DNA of 19,892 bases from Sphingomonadaceae bacterium. GTDB lineage: Bacteria; Pseudomonadota; Alphaproteobacteria; Sphingomonadales; Sphingomonadaceae. The notes under the pieces are model-generated. The model did no database searches, had not been told where the DNA came from, and was given only the letters and a program-made list of their open reading frames with translations. The stretch covers positions 1 through 19,892 of the forward strand of contig SHLU01000018.1 of NCBI GenBank assembly GCA_004282995.1, in the 5' to 3' direction. Numbering within the stretch: the first letter of the stretch is position 1; every line of letters starts with the position of its first letter. Positions 1 to 7,374 of the stretch are shown here, piece after piece. Made by a program: the position numbers and the translations under genes.

Positions 1-274
1 CTTCGTTGTCGCGGTCGAGAATGAATAACTCGGACAACGGCCGCCCCAGGACTTCGGAGACGTCACGGCCGAATTGCTTGGCGGCATTCTCGGAAAGGTA
101 GATAAGCTTGCCGTCGGTGTCGGTCGCCCAGAACCAGCCGAGGTTGGCAGTTTCGAAATCATCGAGCAGCTTGAGGCGACGCATGTCGGACATGCCGATC
201 ACGGACTGCTCGCCAAGCTGCTCGCCTGACTGGTCGCTTTCGCGACGTTTCGAAAAGATATTGCCGATGGCCAT
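1..274 (-). CDS. PAS-domain signalling protein, N-terminal part (probable GGDEF/EAL paralogue), cut by window edge
   Basis: This reading frame runs off the left edge, so only about 91 N-terminal residues are visible. It starts MAIGNIFSKRRESDQ and from about residue 40 contains a PAS-like stretch (GWFWATDTDGKLIYL, then GRPLSELF). That stretch closely resembles the PAS segment of the upstream gene (GWFWETDRRGLLTYL, GRPVTTLF). The start is the ATG at 274; an AAGGA lies about 13 bases upstream, a rather long spacing, but there is no nearer in-frame start. It lies 102 bases downstream of the complete c-di-GMP gene on the same strand, so the two may be co-transcribed. No membrane segment precedes the PAS, unlike in the neighbour, so this protein is probably cytosolic. 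By homology to the neighbour I infer GGDEF and/or EAL domains beyond the edge, but these are not visible; a histidine kinase is also possible. Confidence 0.75.
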   Translation of the reverse strand, partial: MAIGNIFSKRRESDQSGEQLGEQSVIGMSDMRRLKLLDDFETANLGWFWATDTDGKLIYLSENAAKQFGRDVSEVLGRPLSELFILDRDNE

Positions 275-376
275 GGCTATGCGAAAATCCTTTAGGGTAA
301 CCCTTGTTTCGACCCGGAGCGCAGATCCTCGTCCGCACAATGACCCGTATTCGAAATTGCCTACTTTCGCGTTAAC

Positions 377-3097
377 TTAACTGGCCCTCTTCAGGGCGAA
401 CGTCGTGTCCGAGGCCAGCAGGTTCAGCTTGCCAGGTTCGAGTTGCGGCATGGCCTGTGCAAATTCGAGACCCATGCGGTCATCCTTGCTCCACCGCGCA
501 GTTCCGGTGACAATGATCTTCTCGGTAACGGCGACGCGGAAGATCGTCCCAGGCGGCACATTCCACAATCCTTCGATCAAAGCCCCGGTGCTCGAGATAT
601 TGCGAATGGTGCCATGATAATGCTGGTTGCCATGTTCGAGCACGATCTTGCGCAGCATGCTCTGGCGCGGGGCACGGCTTGATTGCGGGCCGCAAGCGAC
701 AGCCGACAGGCCAGTCCTGAGACGTTCCGTGGCATTCGCGCGAGTCAGGGGTTTTTCGTAGATATAGCCCTGGATATGGCTGCAACCGTGCATGCGGACC
801 AGATCGAGTTCATCGCGCGTCTCGACCCCTTCCGCCGTTGTATCCATACCCAGTTCCTGCGCGAGGCTAGTGATGGAGGCGATAATCGCACCATTCCGGC
901 TGCCGGGCTGGGTTGCACCTCGAACAAAGCTCTGATCGATCTTGATCTTGGCGAAGGGGGCGGTCTTGAGATAGCCGAGCGAGGAATATCCGGTTCCGAA
1001 ATCATCCAGCGCCAGCCGCACCCCGATGTCCTTGAGACTAGCGAACATCGCATCTCGTCCAGCATCGTCGTTGAGGAATACGCTTTCGGTAATTTCAAGT
1101 TCGAGCCGAGCAGGCGATATTTGCGCCCTGGCAATGGCATCGAGGACAATGCGGGGCAGCTGCTCGTTGGCGAACTGCACCGGCGAAACATTGACCGCGC
1201 ATTTAATCTCTTCCGGCCACTGGGACAGATGCTGGCAGGCTGTCCGAAGGGCCCATTCCCCGATCGATTGGATCAGGCCGGTATCCTCGGCGATCGGGAT
1301 GAACTTTGCGGGGCTGACGAAGCCATGCACGGGGTGGTTCCAGCGCAGCAGGGCCTCGAACCCATCGATCCTCTCGGTCGCGGTATGGACCACCGGCTGG
1401 TAATAGAGCTCCAGTTCGCCATTCTGGATGGCATCGCGCAAGTCCTGCTCGAGCTTGGAGCGTTCCTCAGCCTTCGAATGAAGGTCGTTCGAATAAAAAT
1501 GGTATCTGGCCCGCCCGCCATCCTTGGCAGCGTAGAGAGCAAGATCCGCATTGCGGATGATGTCGTCGCTGGATTCGCCGTTCTCAGGCGAAATAGCGAT
1601 ACCAACGGAGGCACCGATGACCACGCGCTGACCCTCAACTGAATAGGGCTGCGACAGGGCGCTGATGATACCGGCAGCGAGATGGGCACATTGCTTGCGC
1701 GGAACCCGGCCAGGTAAAATGACCTGGAATTCATCGCCGCCCAGACGACCTACACGTCCGTTCTCGCCGACCGTGTTTTCCAGCCGGAGCGAGACTTGCT
1801 TCAGCAGGGCATCGCCGGCCGGGTGGCCAAGCGTATCGTTGACGTGCTTGAACCGGTCGAGATCAAGCAGGAGCACCGCGCATTCACGGTGCGCGGGGTT
1901 TGGCGCGCTGAGAATCTTCTCGAGCGTCTGCGACATCTGGTGGCGGTTGGCGAGCCCGGTCAGGGAATCGAAATGCGCCAGTCGCGATGCTTGCTCCTGG
2001 CTGCGTTTCTTCTCGGTAAGATCAGTACCCGAGCCGCGGAATCCGCAGAAGTTCTGGAAGCTGTCGAAGATGGGCCGCCCCGATATGGTCCACCAGCGTT
2101 CCTCATCTCCTGCAGCGCGGACGGCCAGTTCCTGGAAGGCTGAACGCGCCGAAAGATGGAAAGAAAGGGTCCGTTCGCCTTCGCGGTTGTCTTCTGCAAG
2201 GTCAAACAGCGTGGTGACCGGGCGACCGATAAGTTCGCCGGGCTCAGACCCTATATGGAGGGCAACGGGCGCCGACAGGTAGGTGAGCAGACCCCGGCGA
2301 TCGGTCTCCCAGAACCAGCCATGTCCTGTTTCCTCATAATCGCGCAGGATATCGATGGCTCGATTGAGAATTCGTTCATCGGCCTGTCGATTCTCGTCGC
2401 GCCTCTGGTCCATCTTCGCCTGGTATCGCGCCAGCAATGCCAGACCGAGCACAAGGCCAGCGAAAACGCCATAAGTCCGGGGGTCACCGGACCACAGGGC
2501 CAAAGGCGCCCAAGACGATGCGAGACACCCCGAGATCAGGTTCGGCCGCCCACTCAGCAAAGTCGCGGAAACAGCGTTGAGACTGACGATTGCCGCCAGA
2601 GCGAATGCCATTGGAAAATCGCCAAGGGCAACCCACAAGCCGAATGCCAACCCGTAAAGACCAGACGGCACGAGGGTAGCAGCCACGGCAAGAGGAGCAG
2701 CTATCGCGAAATCTTGCGGGTAGGTCCGTTCCCATTGGCTGACGCGGCGTCCGGCGAGGAACAGCAGTCCGGCGCCGAGCAGGCAAAACAGGGTCCAGCC
2801 GGGCGGATATCCGGCATGTAGAGCAGACCCGACAAGACCAGCGACCAGCGGCACAATACTGGCATAATACCAACGGCTTGGCAGGACGTATGTCTCTGCC
2901 TTCGTGAATTTTTTTGGGGAGCGGGTTGAACCGCGTGCAGTGTCGGGATCGCGGCGATCATCGCGCCCGCGTGCAGGTTTGCCGGACGACCTGTTGGTCT
3001 GACCCCGACGCGTTTGGGAGGCCGCAGCGGCAGGCATACGCGAAGCTCGGGGCTCTTGTCCCTTCGGGATGTCTTCGGTTGTAATGGTGCCGCCCAT
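377..3097 (-). CDS. Membrane-bound PAS-GGDEF-EAL-PilZ c-di-GMP signalling protein
   Basis: The 906-residue protein has a basic, low-complexity N-terminus (1-70), several hydrophobic segments (about 77-225), a PAS domain (about 250-365), a GGDEF domain (about 372-535, GGDEF at 453-457), an EAL domain (about 545-795) and a C-terminal PilZ-like domain (about 808-890). The EAL domain keeps the residues expected for c-di-GMP phosphodiesterase activity: EALLRW at 581, NVSP at 636, ITES at 669, DDFGTG at 698, KIDQ at 719, AEGVE at 755 and QGY at 776. The GGDEF A-site is intact, but the inhibitory RxxD site that should lie five residues before it reads GENG. The PilZ domain has NISSTG (an NxSxxG motif at 833) but a poor arginine motif. 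I infer an inner-membrane bifunctional or PDE-biased enzyme. The start at 3097 lacks a clear ribosome binding site; Met21 is an alternative. Transcription diverges from the reductase gene. Confidence 0.93.
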   Translation of the reverse strand: MGGTITTEDIPKGQEPRASRMPAAAASQTRRGQTNRSSGKPARGRDDRRDPDTARGSTRSPKKFTKAETYVLPSRWYYASIVPLVAGLVGSALHAGYPPGWTLFCLLGAGLLFLAGRRVSQWERTYPQDFAIAAPLAVAATLVPSGLYGLAFGLWVALGDFPMAFALAAIVSLNAVSATLLSGRPNLISGCLASSWAPLALWSGDPRTYGVFAGLVLGLALLARYQAKMDQRRDENRQADERILNRAIDILRDYEETGHGWFWETDRRGLLTYLSAPVALHIGSEPGELIGRPVTTLFDLAEDNREGERTLSFHLSARSAFQELAVRAAGDEERWWTISGRPIFDSFQNFCGFRGSGTDLTEKKRSQEQASRLAHFDSLTGLANRHQMSQTLEKILSAPNPAHRECAVLLLDLDRFKHVNDTLGHPAGDALLKQVSLRLENTVGENGRVGRLGGDEFQVILPGRVPRKQCAHLAAGIISALSQPYSVEGQRVVIGASVGIAISPENGESSDDIIRNADLALYAAKDGGRARYHFYSNDLHSKAEERSKLEQDLRDAIQNGELELYYQPVVHTATERIDGFEALLRWNHPVHGFVSPAKFIPIAEDTGLIQSIGEWALRTACQHLSQWPEEIKCAVNVSPVQFANEQLPRIVLDAIARAQISPARLELEITESVFLNDDAGRDAMFASLKDIGVRLALDDFGTGYSSLGYLKTAPFAKIKIDQSFVRGATQPGSRNGAIIASITSLAQELGMDTTAEGVETRDELDLVRMHGCSHIQGYIYEKPLTRANATERLRTGLSAVACGPQSSRAPRQSMLRKIVLEHGNQHYHGTIRNISSTGALIEGLWNVPPGTIFRVAVTEKIIVTGTARWSKDDRMGLEFAQAMPQLEPGKLNLLASDTTFALKRAS

Positions 3098-3241
3098 GGG
3101 TTCGCTATGCCTGCGAGCGGTTTACAAAGAATAAAAGCGATCCTGACCAATCGTGGTTAATCGCGCTGCAGCCCAAAGCGAAGGCTATGGAAACCCCGCA
3201 TTTTCTTCCCCTTGCCAGTTTAAGGTCGACAGGGCATCTTG

Positions 3242-3258
3242 CCTCTCATCGGGAGAGG
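3242..3258 (+). promoter_or_regulatory. Hairpin covering the fprA ribosome binding site
   Basis: CCTCTC (3242-3247) and GAGAGG (3253-3258) are perfect 6-base complementary arms with a 5-base loop. The 3' arm is the core of the ribosome binding site of the TTG-started reductase. Folding in the mRNA would hide the site; the regulatory role is inference. Confidence 0.4.
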
Positions 3259-3267
3259 GGCACCGTA

Positions 3268-4584
3268 TTGCGACACATCGCTGTTATCGGATCGGGACCG
3301 GCTGGATATTACACCGCCGAGGCCGCCCAGAAATTATGGGAAAACGAGGTCTCAGTCGATATCTTCGACATGCTTCCCGTCCCTTACGGCCTGATCCGCA
3401 CAGGTGTCGCCCCGGATCACCAGTCGATCAAGGGTGTCTCGCGCAGGTTCGAGAAAACCAATCTGTCCGACAATGTACGGTTCGTGGGCAATGTGGCGGT
3501 CGGCAAGGATATCTCGATCAATGAATTGCAGGACTTGTATGACGCGGTAATCCTCGCGACTGGAGCACCGCTGGATCGCGAACTCGATTTGCCCGGCAAG
3601 CAGCTGGGCAATATCTTCGGCAGCGCAGCATTTGTGGGCTGGTACAATGGTCATCCCGAATTCGCAGGGCTTGATCCGGACCTTTCGGGCCGTCATGCGG
3701 TCGTCATCGGCATGGGCAATGTCGCCCTCGACGTCGCGCGTATCCTGGCCAAGACCCCTGAAGAATTTGCGGGCGCTGACATCGTCGCCCACGCGCTCGA
3801 TGCACTGGCGGCCAGCAATATTGATGCGATCACTATCGTCGGGAGACGCGGCCCCCACCAGATTATGATGACCCCCAAGGAACTGGGTGAACTAATGCAC
3901 CTTCAGCGCGCCAGCCCGATGGTCGACCCGTCGGACCTGCCCGACGAAGAAGAGGACGCGCTGCTAGAGCCGGGGTTGCGCAAGTCGGTTCGGCATCTGC
4001 GAGACTTTGCGGCGATTCCCGCCAGCATCCACGGTGAAACTCCGGTCACCATCGAGTTCGACATGTTTGCCAGTCCGGTCGCCTTCAAGGGCGATGGCAA
4101 GGTCAGCGCGCTGGAGGTCGAAGAAACCAGGGTCGAGGCCGGTCGCGCCATCGGCACCGGCAAGACCTATGACATCAATGCGGATATCGTCATATCCTGC
4201 ATTGGCTATCGCACTTCGCCCATCCCGGACGTGCCTTTTGACGAGCGTGCGGGGCGCTTTGCCAATGACGAAGGACGGATATTGCCAGGCCTGTATTGCG
4301 TCGGCTGGGCACGTCGTGGTCCCTCAGGCACGATCGGCACCAATCGCCCGGATGGCTACGGAGTGGTCGAGAAAATAGCCGAGGACGCGGATAGCGGCGC
4401 GCTTGGCCGTGGTCGCAAAGCCGGCCGCGCAGGGTTCGATGCGATGGCGCAGGAGCGCGGACTTGATATCGTCACCTTCCGCGATTGGAAACGCATCGAG
4501 GAAGCCGAAGAGGCTGCTGCCCGCGATGGCGCGCCGCGCGAGAAATTCGTCGACATTGCCAGCATGATCGCGGCCCGCGACTGA
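3268..4584 (+). CDS. fprA: Ferredoxin-NADP+ reductase, FprA/adrenodoxin reductase type
   Basis: An FAD- and NADP-dependent reductase that passes electrons between NADPH and ferredoxin; it is cytosolic. The 438-residue product shows an FAD-binding GSGPAG motif at residues 8-13, the family signature VPYGLIRTGVAPDHQ at 38-52, an NADP-binding segment VIGMGNVALDVARIL at 146-160, NADP-contacting arginines in VGRRGP (191-196), and the C-terminal flavin-binding stretch RRGPSGTIGTNRPDG. It aligns along its length with mycobacterial FprA as I recall it. An ATG at 3187 would add 27 residues before the FAD motif. I prefer the TTG at 3268 because a strong purine-rich site (GGGAGAGGGG, 3251-3260) precedes it at suitable spacing and the protein then begins MRHIAVIGSG, as family members do. 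Its partner ferredoxin is not in the window. It is divergent from the c-di-GMP gene and precedes phaC in the same direction. Confidence 0.93.
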   Translation: MRHIAVIGSGPAGYYTAEAAQKLWENEVSVDIFDMLPVPYGLIRTGVAPDHQSIKGVSRRFEKTNLSDNVRFVGNVAVGKDISINELQDLYDAVILATGAPLDRELDLPGKQLGNIFGSAAFVGWYNGHPEFAGLDPDLSGRHAVVIGMGNVALDVARILAKTPEEFAGADIVAHALDALAASNIDAITIVGRRGPHQIMMTPKELGELMHLQRASPMVDPSDLPDEEEDALLEPGLRKSVRHLRDFAAIPASIHGETPVTIEFDMFASPVAFKGDGKVSALEVEETRVEAGRAIGTGKTYDINADIVISCIGYRTSPIPDVPFDERAGRFANDEGRILPGLYCVGWARRGPSGTIGTNRPDGYGVVEKIAEDADSGALGRGRKAGRAGFDAMAQERGLDIVTFRDWKRIEEAEEAAARDGAPREKFVDIASMIAARD

Positions 4585-4601
4585 ATACCTCCGCGGTCAT
4601 T

Positions 4602-4613
4602 CTGGTCGACCAG
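4602..4613. repeat. 12-base perfect palindrome in the fprA-phaC spacer
   Basis: CTGGTCGACCAG reads the same on both strands and lies 18 bases after the reductase stop codon. It could be a dimeric regulator site or a very short stem; I cannot tell which. Confidence 0.4.
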
Positions 4614-4641
4614 GGGATTTTCGCTATCCAATAGCCAAGAC

Positions 4642-4677
4642 CCCCGTGCATTTGCTAGGAACCGGTCGAGCACGGGG
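4642..4677 (+). repeat. 8-base inverted repeat in the phaC leader
   Basis: CCCCGTGC (4642-4649) and GCACGGGG (4670-4677) are perfect complements separated by 20 bases. In RNA this is a stable GC-rich stem; in DNA it could be an operator with widely spaced half sites. It is followed within five bases by a second, terminator-like hairpin. Confidence 0.5.
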
Positions 4678-4681
4678 AAAC

Positions 4682-4706
4682 AAAGGCGCGGAGATGCGCG
4701 CCTTTT
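4682..4706 (+). terminator. Terminator-like hairpin directly upstream of phaC
   Basis: AAAGGCGCG (4682-4690) and CGCGCCTTT (4697-4705) form a perfect 9-base stem with a 6-base loop, ending in TTTT (4703-4706). This is the shape of an intrinsic terminator, though the T-run is short. It lies only eight bases before the phaC ribosome binding site (GGGAGA, 4714-4719), so there is no room for a phaC promoter after it. It either ends reductase transcripts with partial read-through or attenuates phaC transcripts that begin upstream. Confidence 0.55.
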
Positions 4707-4728
4707 CAGCTCTGGGAGAATGCAAGCA

Positions 4729-6414
4729 ATGGCCGTGAAATTCGAAGACGAAGCCGCCCAGCATACCAATGCATTGGGGCCGCTGGTCGGGCTGACACGA
4801 GAAGATATCTTTGGCGCAGTCGCTGTGCTTCTGCGCGAAACCGCATCCGATCCTCAGCGTCTTATGCGCCACGGCCAGGAAATGGGCAGCGACATGATCA
4901 AGATCATGACCGGCAAGAGCGATCTTGCCCCCGCTCCGCGCGACAAGCGCTTCATGGATCCTGCCTGGCAGTACAACCCCTTCATGCGCGCCGGGATGCA
5001 GTATTATCTCGCGGTGCAGAAAGGCATGGGCAAATGGCTGGACGATCTCGAACTTGACGATCTCGAGAAGGACCGGGCGCGCTTCATTTCCAACATCATC
5101 ATTGACGGGCTTGCGCCCACCAACACGCTAATGGGCAACCCGACTGCGCAGAAGCGTTTGATCGACAGCGGAGGGCTGAGCCTCATCAAGGGACTCAAGA
5201 ATGCCTATACCGACATTACCCAGAACAAGGGGATGGTCAGCCAGGTCGACAAGCGGCCATTCACGCTGGGCGAGAACATCGCCACTTCGAAAGGCTCGGT
5301 CGTCTTGCGGACCGAGATGATGGAGCTGATCCAGTACGCTCCCACGACGGATGAGGTCTATGAGATACCGCAACTGACAATTCCGCCGCAGATCAACAAG
5401 ATGTATATCAACGATCTGACCCCGCAGAAGTCGGTGGTGAAATTCCAGCTCGACAACGGCATCCAGACCTTCGTCATCTCGTGGCGTAATCCATCGAAAG
5501 ACCAGGGCCATTGGGATATGGCCGACTATGTTCATTCATGTCGCGAAGCGATGGAGGCAGTCCGCTCCATTACGGGTGCGAAAAAGGTCAATGTGTCAGC
5601 CGGTTGTTCGGGCGGACAAACCGCGGCCATGCTGGCCAGCAAGATGGCGAGCGACAAGGATGATCTTCTCGGCGCTCTGACATTGATGGTCTGCGTTCTG
5701 CACCCCAAGCAGAACGACATCGAGGCTGGCAGCCTGATCAGCAAGAACGGGCTCGAACTAGCGCGCCAACGTGCCGCGAAGAAGGGCATCATCAAGGGTG
5801 ACGATCTGGCGCGGGGTTTTGCGTGGCTAAGGCCCAATGACCTGATCTGGAACTACGTCATCAATAACTACCTGCTGGGCGACGATCCGCCCGCCTTCGA
5901 CGTGTTGTTCTGGAATGCCGACGCAACCAATCTCTCGGCTGCGTTGATGGGTGATTTCCTGACCGTTTTCGAAACCCTTGCCTTCACCAAGAAGGGCGAG
6001 GTCGAAATGGTAGATCACAAGATCGACCTATCAAAGGTCAAAAGCGACCTGTTCATCCTTGGCGGGGTGACAGACCATATCACCCCGTGGAAAGCGACCT
6101 ACCGATCTACCGACTTGTTCGGTTCGAAGGACGTAACCTATGTTCTGTCGCATTCGGGCCATATGCAGGCGATCCTCAACCCGCCGGGCAACCCCAAGGC
6201 ACGATATTACATCAACAAGGCGAAAAAACTGCCCGATACGGCCGACAAGTGGCAGCAAGGGGCGGAAGAAGTCGCCGGCAGCTGGTGGCCCTACTGGATG
6301 GAGTGGGTGCAGAAGCGTTCGGGCGGCCAGAAAGCTGCGCCGGCCAAAACGGGGAATGAAAAATTCACTTCTCTGGACCCTGCGCCCGGTCTGTACGTAG
6401 TGGAGGAGGTGTGA
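4729..6414 (+). CDS. phaC: Poly(3-hydroxyalkanoate) synthase, class II (medium-chain-length) like
   Basis: Polymerises (R)-3-hydroxyacyl-CoA into polyhydroxyalkanoate at the surface of storage granules. The 561-residue product has an N-terminal PhaC domain and a C-terminal alpha/beta-hydrolase domain. The catalytic triad is visible: the cysteine in SAGCSGG (Cys293), the aspartate in GGVTDHITPW (about 449) and the histidine in SHSGHMQAI (about 478). Stretches such as FAWLRPNDLIWNY, NNYLLGDDPPAFD and LNPPGNPKARYY match the Pseudomonas class II synthases, so medium-chain substrates are inferred. The usual G-x-C-x-G-G box has alanine at the first position. An ATG at 4720 touches the GGGAGA site with no spacing; the ATG at 4729 has a 9-base spacing and gives MAVKFEDE, so I chose it. 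The PHA depolymerase gene follows after 36 bases, as in the Pseudomonas phaC1-phaZ order. A structured leader precedes it. Confidence 0.93.
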   Translation: MAVKFEDEAAQHTNALGPLVGLTREDIFGAVAVLLRETASDPQRLMRHGQEMGSDMIKIMTGKSDLAPAPRDKRFMDPAWQYNPFMRAGMQYYLAVQKGMGKWLDDLELDDLEKDRARFISNIIIDGLAPTNTLMGNPTAQKRLIDSGGLSLIKGLKNAYTDITQNKGMVSQVDKRPFTLGENIATSKGSVVLRTEMMELIQYAPTTDEVYEIPQLTIPPQINKMYINDLTPQKSVVKFQLDNGIQTFVISWRNPSKDQGHWDMADYVHSCREAMEAVRSITGAKKVNVSAGCSGGQTAAMLASKMASDKDDLLGALTLMVCVLHPKQNDIEAGSLISKNGLELARQRAAKKGIIKGDDLARGFAWLRPNDLIWNYVINNYLLGDDPPAFDVLFWNADATNLSAALMGDFLTVFETLAFTKKGEVEMVDHKIDLSKVKSDLFILGGVTDHITPWKATYRSTDLFGSKDVTYVLSHSGHMQAILNPPGNPKARYYINKAKKLPDTADKWQQGAEEVAGSWWPYWMEWVQKRSGGQKAAPAKTGNEKFTSLDPAPGLYVVEEV

Positions 6415-6450
6415 GCTGAATTCACGCCGTTGCCATTACAAGGATCGCGC

Positions 6451-7311
6451 ATGACTGCCTCGAAAAACAAACCGATGACCGCCACCATCACGATGGAGGA
6501 TATCGGCGGCCGCACCCTGCGCGTGGCGCGCTGGCGGTTGGACCAACCATCGGACCACCCGCCGATCCTGTTTTTCAACGGTATCGGCGCCAATATCGAG
6601 GCTGTTGCCCCTCTGGCCGAGGCGCTCGATGACCGCGGGTTCATCATGTTCGATATGCCCGGTACCGGCGAATCTCCCGATCCCAAGCTGCCATATAACC
6701 CGTTCACCATGAGCTGGACGGCGGCCAGACTTCTCCGGCACTTCGGCATCGAAGAGGTTGATGTCATGGGCGTAAGCTGGGGCGGCGCCATGGCGCAGCA
6801 CTTTGCGCTCCAGCACGGCGGCATCGTTCGCAAACTCGTACTGATGGCAACGACAGCGGGCATGTTGATGGTGCCGGGCAAGCCCGCGGCCTTTACAAAA
6901 ATGGCCGACCCGCGGCGCTACATCGATCCTGAATTCATGAACGAGCATTTCGCCACGCTCTATGGCGGGTTCGACAAGGACGGAGCTGCGCATCAGAAGG
7001 ACAGCCATATCGGCCGCCTCAAACCGCCCTCGCCGCGCGGTTATATGTACCAGCTGCTTTGCATGCTCGGTTGGACCAGCGCCCCGGCCCTGCCATTCCT
7101 GGGCAAGCCGACATTGATCATGATGGGCGACGACGACCAGATCGTGCTGCCGATCAATGGCAAGATCCTCAACAAGCTCATTCGCGGCAGTCGGCTGCAA
7201 ATGATCAAGGGCGGTGGTCACCTGTTCCTGCTGACCCATGCCGATGAAAGCATTGCTGAACTACAAGCATTTCTGAACGAGGACGAGGGGTCGAAGGCCG
7301 AAGCGGCCTAA
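6451..7311 (+). CDS. phaZ: Intracellular poly(3-hydroxyalkanoate) depolymerase
   Basis: An alpha/beta hydrolase expected to release hydroxyalkanoate monomers from storage granules inside the cell. The 286-residue product has the oxyanion region FFNGIGANIE (41-50), a serine nucleophile in GVSWGG (Ser109), an acid in MGDDDQ (about 228) and a histidine in GGGHLFLL (His257). FNGIGAN, GVSWGGA, VPGKP and GHLFL are hallmarks of the Pseudomonas PhaZ family that acts on medium-chain PHA. The ATG at 6451 is preceded by AAGGA at 6440-6444 with a 6-base spacing, which decides it over the TTG at 6430. It lies 36 bases after phaC, so the pair is almost certainly one transcription unit for making and mobilising the polymer. 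No phasin or PhaD-type regulator is seen nearby. Other alpha/beta hydrolase functions are possible, but context and motifs agree. Confidence 0.9.
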   Translation: MTASKNKPMTATITMEDIGGRTLRVARWRLDQPSDHPPILFFNGIGANIEAVAPLAEALDDRGFIMFDMPGTGESPDPKLPYNPFTMSWTAARLLRHFGIEEVDVMGVSWGGAMAQHFALQHGGIVRKLVLMATTAGMLMVPGKPAAFTKMADPRRYIDPEFMNEHFATLYGGFDKDGAAHQKDSHIGRLKPPSPRGYMYQLLCMLGWTSAPALPFLGKPTLIMMGDDDQIVLPINGKILNKLIRGSRLQMIKGGGHLFLLTHADESIAELQAFLNEDEGSKAEAA

Positions 7312-7338
7312 GCTGGACAGCTACGCAGCAATGTGAGA

Positions 7339-7358
7339 CCCCTCAACGCGGAGAGGGG
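7339..7358 (+). promoter_or_regulatory. Hairpin over the purine-rich site before the MFS gene
   Basis: CCCCTC (7339-7344) and GAGGGG (7353-7358) are perfect complements with an 8-base loop. The 3' arm belongs to GAGAGGGG, the only strong ribosome-binding-like sequence between phaZ and the transporter gene. Sequestration is inferred. Confidence 0.35.
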
Positions 7359-7374
7359 CGATTGGCTGTTGGTT

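Noticed and set aside
683..1642. Plus-strand open frame of 319 codons opposite the GGDEF-EAL region
   Set aside because: The minus-strand frame carries all catalytic motifs; this one is a composition shadow.
4646..4738. Possible leader peptide from a GTG before phaC
   Set aside because: There is no ribosome binding site and the frame passes through both hairpins by chance; codon content shows no attenuation-type run of one amino acid.
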